DNA from: Imbricaverruca yamaguchii
Lineage: Eukaryota; Arthropoda; Thecostraca; Neoverrucidae
DNA: 64,000 bases
NCBI GenBank assembly: GCA_034440575.1
Contig: JAOTOL010001616.1
Location: 944,501 to 1,008,500, forward strand
Direction of reading: 5' to 3'
The first letter of the stretch is position 1. Each line of letters starts with the position of its first letter. This document shows, piece by piece, positions 1 through 10,700 of the stretch. The notes beneath the pieces are model-generated. The model saw nothing but the letters and a program-made list of their open reading frames with translations. It was not told where the DNA came from and searched no databases. The translations under genes and the position numbers were made by a program.

Positions 1-566
1 TGGATTGAGAAAAGGGCAGCGAAATCGACCAGGGCTATAAATTGTCTTGCCCCCCCGCACCCCAACCCAAAAAAAAGAAATTTCAAAATTTTTAGTTTTC
101 AAGTTTTCTTTAATTTTACTTTTCCAATGGGTGGAGCAGCCCGAGAAACGTTGTTGGAAGTTAACTTGCCCTAATAAAAATTCTTACTTACCCAGAATCC
201 CGTGTTTGAACTGCAATATGGCAAATACGCAAAATTTAGTAAAAAACGAAAAAAAAATGAAAAATTCAACTGGTACGTTTTGTTGCATCCGTAAAGATAA
301 GCAAACGCTGAAAGTTTCATTAAAATATCTGTATCCGTTAAAGCGTGACGACTGGTTGAACTTTTTTGGAGGTGACCTCACTTGACCTTGACTAACTCGT
401 TGACCCTAGATGACCTGACCTAAAATTTTTGAATCAGCATGTCAAATTGATGTGGGAGAAGGTATGCCAAATTTGGGCGCGCTGCCGCGCGCCGTTCGTC
501 TGCTATCCGCGAGAAACCTGATGGGGGGGGGGGGGGCGGTTGAAGACCCCTCCGAGACGGGACGGG
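1..566 (-). mobile_element. piggyBac-like non-autonomous element, copy 1, cut by window edge
   Basis: This is the reverse complement of the complete copy at 50505-51334. Shared landmarks are the segment around 461-510 (AAATTTGGGCGCGCTGCCGC) and the GAGACGGGACGGG end next to TTAA at 567-570. About 566 of some 830 bases are inside the window. It has no transposase-like frame; the 112-residue open frame at 47-385 lies inside the repeat and resembles nothing I know. The family is assigned from the TTAA target and CCCG/CGGG ends. Confidence 0.7.
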
Positions 567-570
567 TTAA

Positions 571-1675
571 CATAACTGTTTTAGCACTAATAAACCGGGG
601 AACGTGTGAGCACACCCTCCAAGAGATATTAGAAGTTGTCAGGAAGCTTTAGCACTAATGAGCGGAGGTACTTGTGATACGGAGCCACACGAACACATCT
701 AGACAGACAGCGCTGTCACGCGAGCCACCCATACACTGGCGGATCTCAGGGGGCCATGCCACCCACCCACAATCGCCAAATTTTTGACGAAATATCACAC
801 TAAAATGCATTTTAGCGAAGCCAATCAATATTTTATCACATAAATATGGTTTTATACATACCCGACGATTGCTAGCTTTTCTAATCGGAACTTGTTTTTA
901 ATGCGATACTTTCATTTTTCCACCTGGATCCGCTCCTGCGCGCGCAGGCTTGTGTTAAGTACGCGCGTCCGTATTTCTGCATCTCGTTGAGCTTTTGCCA
1001 AGTGTGATCACCGCTTTGGCCCCGTGGTGCGAATTGGAAGCTGCCAGAGCGGGAGGCGTTCAAATTAGGCTCCGTCTCCACCAACCCTGCATCTATCCAG
1101 CGTGTAAGCTGTTCCACGTCCAGCAGCGCCGGGTGTGCTCAGCTCGGAAGGGGGAGGAACGGGGGGGCAGGAACGGTGGGGATGGGCAGGAACGGCGGGG
1201 GAGGAGCGGTGGGGGGGGGCAGGAGCACAACAGTTCAGCGGCGACCGGCAGTGTTCAGCGGCACAAGAAGAAATCACATCTAAGCAAACGTGTGTACTTC
1301 TTTCAACATTCATACATATCCTTCAACGCGCACACACACATCGCAGGGGTACAAGGCCCTGAGTGAGCCATGGTGATGAATACACAGGCCTGTGGCGAGT
1401 GACAAAGTGATAAAAATGCCTTGCTGAGATACAACAGTCGTTCGATCAGAAACGTGACGTTGCTATCCCAACTTCGGCTACGTTGCTGCTGCTACCACTG
1501 CCTGGTGAGCTTCGATCACTTCCGAGCAGGATTTCGCTCCGCCGAAGCCGCGGAACGTGCCGGCTCGGGTCAGGGCGGACTCATCCAGGCAGGAGGTGGC
1601 GCCTGTCTCCAGTTTCACCTCACAGCTCGAGCAAATCGTCCAGCCCACTCCAGCTCACAGCTCACAGTTCACGGG
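571..1675. other. Intergenic sequence downstream of the ALKBH3-like gene
   Basis: No gene is recognised. The stretch holds a G-rich degenerate repeat at about 1146-1225 (runs of 4-9 G separated by AGGAACGG-like spacers), which could form G-quadruplexes on the plus strand. A short tandem motif (CAGCTCACAG/TTCACGGG) lies just beyond the stop codon at about 1620-1675. I found no clear AATAAA for the minus-strand gene here. Confidence 0.5.
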
Positions 1676-1753
1676 TCACAGCTCGCGTAGGTCGTACATG
1701 GTGCGGAACTGCAGGCCGATCCTCTCCTCGGTCACGCGCGAGTCCTTCGGAAC
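1676..1753 (-). CDS. ALKBH3: ALKBH3-like last exon: C-terminus and stop
   Basis: After the acceptor (TGCCGCAG) the frame gives 25 residues from VPKDSRV to YDLREL and then TGA at 1676-1678. It contains the RIGLQFR segment, where AlkB proteins keep the two arginines that hold 2-oxoglutarate. It starts in phase 0, matching the donor at 2346. Confidence 0.85.
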   Translation of the reverse strand, partial: VPKDSRVTEERIGLQFRTMYDLREL

Positions 1754-4700
1754 CTGCGGCACGGCGCAGCACTGTACACCGCCTGCTTCAGCAGCGACTG
1801 GCAGTGGTGGCGAACATCCACTGACAGCTGTACAAACTGCAATACGCCTGATGCGAACAGTTCAAACCGTCGACATATCCCTCCCCCACTCCATCCCTAC
1901 CGACACAGCATCAGTGACCAAGCACCAGTGCCTCGACACCATGATGGTGTAAGTCTGATCACCCAGCAGACGCCACACTGCCCACACACAAGTGTCCCGA
2001 TACCCCAATGACACAGTCTGATCACCTCAGCAGGTATCCCACTGAACACACACAGCAGTGTCCCGACACCCTGGTGATACCAACAGTCTGCTCACCCCAT
2101 CAGACCCCCACTACACACACCCAGCAACGTCCCGACATCCTAATTACACCAACAGCCTGCTCACCCCATCAGACCCCCCCCTGCACACACCCAGCAACGT
2201 CCCGACATCCCAATGACACCAACAGCCTGCTCACCCCATCAGACCCCCCCACTGCCACACCCAGCAGCGTCCCGACACCCCAATGACACGACCAGTCCGA
2301 TCACGCCAGCAGACACAGCCGTGCCCGGCGCCGCCGCCGCCGGTACCTGGTGTAGCCAGTCGAGCTGGGTGGAGCCCTGCATCACCAGCAGACTGCCGGG
2401 CTGCAGTGGCAGTCGCAGGAACCGGCCGCCCGCCTTCTGCCGCAGCTCGAGGCTCCGCACAGCACCTGGCGCACGGGGCCGACTCAGTCTTGTTGTTTAT
2501 TGGTTGGTTCACGACACACTTTATGCACATTCACGGCTAATGGCGCCGCCCACACTGTTTCGCCGGTGGGCCGCGGGATTGGGAAATGTCTGAGTGGCGC
2601 TGGAGTCGAACCCGGGACCTTTGGTACCCATAGCCGACACCTTAACCACTCGGCCATCCCCGCCCCGAGCCGACTCAGTCTCGTGACCAGTGTTGGTTTG
2701 TTGGTTATTTGGGCTTAGGGACGCATCGATTGTGATAGTCATACTGTCGTGACCAATGCGCGACGGACACGTGCTCAGGCGGCAGGTGCTCCACCAACAG
2801 GCGAGCCACGTGCGGCTGGCGTTACCTCACGTACCGAGCGAGACGACGCCGATGACGGGCTGACGGCCCAGCACGGGCTGCTCGTGTGCGTGCCAGTCCT
2901 CCAGGTCATGTCCGGTGCGGAACAGGCTCAGGTGACAGCTGTTGAACTCCTGGCCGGTGAACTGGACCAGCCTGCGGCAGACACAATCAGCGTTGGTACA
3001 GATAGGAAATGTCGAGACGGATCCCGGCAAAGACGGGCGCATTCCAGCTGCATGTTCGCTATAGTGATACAAGCACTCATCACTCACATCCTATTGCAGG
3101 CCGATCAGGACAGGATAAAGGGAGAGAAACACGTGTATACGAGGACAAATATATGAAGAGCCTGAACCGCATCGATCCAGCCCGTCCACCGCCGCCGCAG
3201 AACCTTAAAATTCAGTTGTGCGGCACTTAAGGGCAGGCTTTCTGATCGGCTCAATAAATATTTGTTTCTTTTCAACAGCCTTTATAACATTTTCACGGAA
3301 GTACCACAATCGTAAAATGGAGCTCAGGTATTGAGAAAAACGCGCCGCGTCTCCGACATGGACCCATAAGTCAGTTTCCAAGACCCCAAGGGAGGGCACA
3401 CTGTGTGCTGCAGCTCGAAAATGTGTGCGCTGTGACGAGGCACACTGTGTGTTGAGGCTCGGTTACGAGTGTACTGTGACAAGGCACACTGCGTTATGAC
3501 CAGGGCATGAGTGCTTTGGCGGGGTACGCTGTGTGCTACAGCCAGGACATGAGTTTGCTGTGCCTGAGTACGCTTTGAATGCTACGGCTCTGGCATGGGT
3601 GTGCTCTAGCATAATATACTGTGCTGGGGCTCGGGTTCAGGCGTGCTGTGGCGGGATACACTATGTGCCACGGGTGGGGCTCGGGTTCAGATGTGCTGTG
3701 GTGGGGTACACTGTATGCCACGGTTGTGGCATGGGCGTGCTGTGGCGACGGGGTCCGGTCACGTCTCTCACCTCTGCAGCAGGTCGAGCAGCTCGGGCGG
3801 CCAGTTCTCGTTGGTGGGCATCATCAGACCGCTCTCCTCGAGGCCACAGGCGCCGAACCAGGCCACCAGCCGCTTCAGCGCCACGAACCGGCCGTCGGCG
3901 GCCACCTGCCTGGTCTGGTGCCACTTGACGCAGCGCCGCAGCGTGGTGAACATGCGCTGTGGGCGGAGCACACCGTCAGTGGCACTCCACAGCCACAGCC
4001 GGCGGAGCACACCGTCAGTGGCACTCCACTGCCGCAGCCGGCGGAGCACACCGTCAGTGGCACTCCACTGCCGCCGGACCACACCGTCAGTGGCACTCCA
4101 CTGTCACAGCCGGCGGACCACACCGTCAGTGGCACTCCACAGCCACAGCCGGCGGAGCACACCGTCAGTGGCACTCCACTGCCGCAGCCGGCGGACCACG
4201 CCGTCAGTGGCACTCCACTGCCGCCGGACCACACCGTCAGTGGCACTCCACTGCCGCAGCCGGCGGACCACACCGTCAGTGGCACTCCACAGCCACAGCC
4301 GGCGGAGCACACCGTCAGTGGCACTCCACTGCCGCAGCCGGCGGAGCACACCGTCAGTGGCACTCCACTGCCGCAGCCGGCGGACCACACCGTCAGTGGC
4401 ACTCCACAGCCACAGCCGGCGGAGCACACCGTCAGTGGCACTCCACTGCCGCAGCCGGCGGACCACGCCGTCAGTGGCACTCCACTGCCGCCGGACCACA
4501 CCGTCAGTGGCACTCCACTGCCGCAGCCGGCGGACCACACCGTCAGTGGCACTCCACAGCCACAGCCGGCGGAGCACACCGTCAGTGGCACTCCACTGCC
4601 GCAGCCGGCGGAGCACACCGTCAGTGGCACTCCACTGCCGCAGCCGGCGGACCACACCGTCAGTGGCACTCCACAGCCACAGCCGGCGGAGCACACCGTC

Positions 4701-7700
4701 AGTGGCACTCCACTGCCGCAGCCGGCGGACCACGCCGTCAGTGGCACTCCACTGCCGCCGGACCACACCGTCAGTGGCACTCCACTGCCGCAGCCGGCGG
4801 ACCACACCGTCAGTGGCACTCCACAGCCACAGCCGGCGGAGCACACCGTCAGTGGCACTCCACTGCCGCAGCCGGCGGACCACACCGTCAGTGGCACTCC
4901 ACAGCCACAGCCGGCGGAGCACACCGTCAGTGGCACTCCACTGCCGCAGCCGGCGGACCACGCCGTCAGTGGCACTCCACTGCCGCCGGACCACACCGTC
5001 AGTGGCACTCCACTGCCGCAGCCGGCGGACCACACCGTCAGTGACACTCCACAGCCACAGCCGGCGGAGCACACCGTCAGTGGCACTCCACTGCCGCAGC
5101 CGGCGGACCACGCCGTCAGTGGCACTCCACTGCCACAGCCGGCGGACCACGCCGTCAGTGGCACTTCACAGCCGCAGCCGGCGGAGCACACCGTCAGTGG
5201 CACTCCACTGCCGCAGCCGGCGGACCACACCGTCAGTGGCACTCCACAGCCACAGCCGGCGGAGCACACCGTCAGTGGCACTCCACTGCCGCAGCCGGCG
5301 GACCACGCCGTCAGTGGCACTCCACTGCCGCCGGACCACACCGTCAGTGGCACTCCACATCCACAGCCGGCGGAGCACACCGTCAGTGGCACTCCACTGC
5401 CGCAGCCGGCGGACCACGCCGTCAGTGGCACTCCACTGCCGCCGGACCACACCGTCAGTGGGACTCCACTGCCGCAGCCGGCGGACCACACCGTCAGTGA
5501 CACTCCACTGCCACAGCCGGCGGACCACGCCGTCAGTGGCACTCCACTGCCGCCGGACCACACCGTCAGTGGCACTCCACTGCCGCAGCCGGCGGACCAC
5601 GCCGTCAGTGGCACTCCACTGCCGCCGGACCACACCGTCAGTGGCACTCCACTGCCGCAGCCGGCGGACCACACCGTCAGTGACACTCCACTGCCACAGC
5701 CGGCGGACCACGCCGTCAGTGGCACTCCACTGCCGCCGGACCACACCGTCAGTGGCACTCCACTGCCGCAGCCGGCGGACCACACCGTCAGTGACACTCC
5801 ACTGCCACAGCCGGCGGACCACGCCGTCAGTGGCACTCCACTGCCACAGCCGGCGGACCACACCGTCAGTGGCACTCCACAGCCGGCGGACCACACCGTC
5901 AGTGACACCCACTGCCACAGCCGGCGGACCACGCCGTCAGTGGCACTCCACTGCCCAGCCGGCGGACCACACCGTCAGTGACACTCCACTGTCACAGCCG
6001 GCGGACCACACCGTCAGTGACACTCCACTGCCACAGCCGGCGGACCACACCGTCAGTGACACTCCACTGCCGCCGGACCACACCGTCAGTGGCACTCCAC
6101 TGTCACAGCCGGCGGACCACGCCGTCAGTGGCACTCCACTGCCGCCGGACCACACCGTCAGTGGCACTCCACTGCCGCCGGACCACACCGTCAGTGGCAC
6201 TCCACTGCCGCAGCCGGCGGACCACGCCGTCAGTGGCACTCCACTGCCGTCGGACCACACCGTCAGTGGCACTCCACTGCCGCAGCCGGCGGACCACACC
6301 GTCAGTGGCACTCCACCGCCGCAGCCGGCGGACCACACCGTCAGTGGCACTCCACTGCCGCAGCAGGCGGACCACGCCGTCAGTGGCACTCCACTGCCGC
6401 AGCCGGCGGACCACACCGTCAGTGGCACTCCACTGCGCAGCGCGGACCACACCGTCAGTGGCACTCCACTGCCGCAGCCGGCGGACCACACCGTCGTGGC
6501 ACTCCACTGCCACAGCCGGCGGACCACACCGTCAGTGGCACTCCACTGCCGCGCCGGCGGACCACACCGTCAGTGGCACTCCTGCCGCGCCGGCGGACCA
6601 CACCGTCAGTGGCACTCCACCGCCGCAGCCGGCGGACCACACCGTCAGTGGCACTCCACTGCCGCAGCCGGCGGACCACACCGTCAGTGGCACCCCTGCC
6701 CGCGGCGGACCACACCGTCAGTGATCCACTGCCGCCGGACCACACCGTCAGTGGCACTCCACTGCCGCAGCCGGCGGACCACACCGTCAGTGGCACTCCA
6801 CTGCCGCAGCCGGCGGACCACACCGTCGGTGGCACTCCCTGTCAGCCGGCGGACCACACCGTCAGTGGCTGACGACGCCGATGACGGGCTGACGGCCCAG
6901 CACGGGCTGCTCGTGTGCGTGCCAGTCCTCAGGTCATGTCCGGTGCGGAACAGGCTCAGGTGGCAGCTGTTGAACTCCTGGCCGGTGAACTGGACCAGCC
7001 TGCGGCAGACACAATCAGTGTTGGTACAGATAGGAAATGCCGAGACGGATCCCGGCAAAGACGGGCGCATTCCAGCTGCATGTTCGCTATAGTGATATAA
7101 GCACTGTCACACATCCTATTGCAGGCCGATCAGGACAGGATAAAGGGAGAGAAACACGTGTATACGAGAAGAATATATGAAGAACCTGAACCGCATCGAT
7201 GAGCCGTCCACCGCCGCCGCAGAACCTTAAAATTCAGTTGTGCGGCACTTAAGGGCAGGCTTTCTGATCGGCTCAATAAATATTTGTTTCTTTTCAACAG
7301 CCTTTATAACATTTTCACGGAAGTACCACAATCGTAAAATGGAGCTCAGGTATTGAGAAAAACGCGCCGCGTCTCCGACATGGACCCATAAGTCAGTTTC
7401 CAAGACCCCAAGGGAGGGCACACTGTGTGCTGCAGCTCGAAAATGTGTGCGCTGTGACGAGGCACACTGTGTGTTGAGGCTCGGTTACGAGTGTATTGTG
7501 ACAAGGCACACTGCGCTATGACCAGAGCATGAGTGCTGTGACGGGGTACGCTGCGTGTTACAGCCAGGACATCAGTTCGCCGTGCCTGAGTACGCTTTGA
7601 ATGCTACGGCTCTGGCATGGGCGTACTCTAGCATAATATACTGTGCTGTGGCTCGGCTTCAGGCGTGCTGTGGCGGGGTACACTATGTGCCACGGGTGGG

Positions 7701-10700
7701 GCTCGGGTTCAGATGTGCTGTGGTGGGGTACACTGTATGCCACGGTTGTGGCATGGGCGTGCTGTGGCGACGGGGTCCGGTCACGTCTCTCACCTCTGCA
7801 GCAGGTCGAGCAGCTCGGGCGGCCAGTTCTCGTTGGTGGGCATCATCAGACCGCTCTCCTCGAGGCCACAGGCGCCGAACCAGGCCACCAGCCGCTTCAG
7901 CGCCACGAACCGGCCGTCGGCGGCCACCTGCCTGGTCTGGTGCCACTTGACGCAGCGCCGCAGCGTGGTGAACATGCGCTGTCGGCGGACCACACCGTCA
8001 GTGGCACTCCACTGCCGCCGGACCACACCGTCAGTGGCACTCCACTGCCGCAGCCGGCGGACCACGCCGTCAGTGGCACTCTCCCTGCCGCCGGACCACA
8101 CCGTCAGTGGCACTCCACTGCCGCAGCCGGCGGACCACGCCGTCAGTGGCACTCCACTGCCGCCGGACCACACCGTCAGTGGCACTCCACTGTCACAGCC
8201 GCGGACCACACCGTCAGTGGCACTCCACTGCCGCAGCCGGCGGACCACACCGTCAGTGGCACTCCACTGCCGCCGGACCACACCGTCAGTGGCACTCCAC
8301 TGCCACAGCCGGCGGACCACGCCGTCAGTGGCACTCCACTGCCGCAGCCGCCGGACCACACCGTCAGTGGCACTCCACTGTCACAGCCGGCGGACCACGC
8401 CGTCAGTGGCACTCCACTGCCGCAGCCGGCGGACCACACCGTCAGTGGCACTCCACTGCCGCAGCCGGCGGACCATACCGTCAGTGGCACTCCACTGTCA
8501 CAGCCGGCGGACCACACCGTCAGTGGCACTCCACTGCCGCAGCCGGCGGACCACACCGTCAGTGGCACTCCACTGCCGCAGCGGCGCCACGGCGGACCAC
8601 ACCGTCAGTGGCACTCCACTGCCGCCGGACCACACCGTCAGTGGCACTCCACTGCCGCAGCGGCGGACCACACCGTCAGTGGCACTCCACTGCCGCAGCC
8701 GGCGGACCACACCGTCAGTGGCACTCCACTGCCGCAGCCGGCGGACCACACCGTCAGTGGCACCCACTGCCGGCGGACCACACCGTCAGTGGCACTCCAC
8801 TGCCGCAGCGGACCACACCGTCAGTGGCACTCCACTGCCGCGGACCACACCGTCAGTGGCACTCCACTGCCGCACGCCACCCCACTCCGCGACCACACCG
8901 TGGCACTCCACTGCAGCCGGCGGACCACACCGTCAGTGGCACTCCACAGCCGGCGGACCATACCGTCAGTGGCACTCCACTGTCACAGCCGGCGGACCAC
9001 ACCGTCAGTGGCACTCCACTGCCGCAGCCGGCGGACCACACCGTCAGTGGCACTCCACTGCCGCAGCCGGCGGACCACACCGTCAGTGGCACTCCACTGT
9101 CACAGCCGGCGGACCACACCGTCAGTGGCACTCCACTGTGACAGCCGGCGGACCACATCGTCAGTGGCACTCCACTGTCAGCCGGCGGACCACACCGTCA
9201 GTGGCACTTCACTGCTGCATCCCGGTGAAAGGTGGGTAGGAGACAACAAAGCAATGGATGTAGGGTTCGACGCATGCTGCGCCTCAATTGCTTCAGCCAT
9301 TGTCGCAAAAGCTTGCTAAATCTTTCCATTTCTGATCACAGGATTCCAACCTAGTTCGTGTGGTTGTTTCACTAATTCTCCTGACAGAACAAGAAGAACC
9401 TAGGGTTCTTGTACGATGCGTTTTACTGCTAGACCGCATAGTCCCGCCGGCTGCAGGATTCCAGCCCACAGCTTGCGATCAGGACCAGAATACGATGATA
9501 CACACCCACATCCCTCGATATAAAGGCGTACTGGATCACCACCAACGTACATAATGCAGGTGGTCACCTAAATGCTCACGTGATCTTGCCTTAAGTCTGA
9601 TCAAGTCATCAGTCATCAGTGGTCTAATCATGTAATCAGTCAACAGTGGCCTGACCACGTCATCAGTCCTCAGTGGTCTGATCAAGTCCTAGCCGACCGT
9701 CGGCACCATGACGCCACCTTGCTACGCCCTGGTCATGAATCGGCCGCTGTTAGTCACCTTGGCGCTGTTCTGGCATGCCCTGGTCGCCCGTCGGCCGCTG
9801 TTAGTCACCTTGACGCTGTCCTGGCATGCCCTGGTCACCCGTCAGCTGTTGTTACCTACCTTAGCGCTGTCCTGGTCACCCGTCGGCCGCCGTTAGTCAC
9901 CTTGACGCTGTTCTGACATACCCTGGTCACCCGTCGGCCACTGTTAGTTACCCGGCCACCCGTCAGCCATTGTCCGTTACCTTGACGCCCTTGTCGGTCA
10001 TGAAGCAGGGCCAGTAGCGGATCAGCGACACACCGTGCTCCGTCTCGGACAGACACAGCTCGCCGCCCTCGCGCACCAGCCACTCGGGCACGTTGACACA
10101 GGGGGCGTCCGTGTCGCGGGGCTGTGGGGCCGGCAGGCGAGCCAGCTGTCGACACACAGCATGCCGTCAGCAATGTCCGCCCATACCACAGCAACTACAC
10201 AACAACGCAGCTCAATGGAATGGACTCCTCGAGGTCTAATCCCGCATTGAAATATAAAGTCTCGTGTTCAGTTAATGAATAAGAACAACGCGAATCCGAC
10301 ACCTAAGTAAGCATAACTATTAAGATTATGACCTCTATGCCTTGGCGTAATATTGCCAACAACGCAAACAAAAACGTTAAAATATTTGTAGCCTAACTTT
10401 GCAACTGCAAATACGCTTTTATAATTCACAAGTATATAATAACGTTAAACCACCAGTAAGCAACCGCGATTAGCCAATATGAAGACCGGCGAGCCATCAC
10501 AACATTTTTATACCCTTCATATGACAAACATCATTCATATATCCTCGCTCTCGCCTCGCTCTCGCCTCGCTCTCGCCTCGCTCTCGCCTCGCTCTCGCCT
10601 CGCTCTCGCCTCGCTCTCGCCTCGCTCTCGCCTCGCTCTCGCCTCGCTCTCGCCTCGCTCTCGCCTCGCTCTCGCCTCGCTCTCGCCTCGCTCTCGCCTC

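Larger units (their letters stand above)
6871..7982 (-). repeat. Duplicated exon block, copy 2
   Basis: Second copy of 2842-3960, placed between two satellite blocks. The junction satellite/exon at 6870-6871 and the matching run of satellite after 7982 fit one tandem duplication of exon fragment, intron, exon and satellite. A mis-assembly of two alleles of different satellite length would look the same. Confidence 0.85.

Noticed and set aside
3621..7092. Open frames of 786 and 1149 codons on the plus strand and 685 codons on the minus strand, with Pro/His/Ser or Trp/Ser/Gly repeats
   Set aside because: They arise because the 39- and 33-bp satellite units are multiples of three and lack stops in several frames of both strands. 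They overlap real ALKBH3 exons in other frames and have no splice or family support.
7683..7946. 87-codon frame repeated at 3661-3924
   Set aside because: Alternative frame of the duplicated ALKBH3 exon plus intron; the conserved protein is in the frame starting RMFTTLRR.
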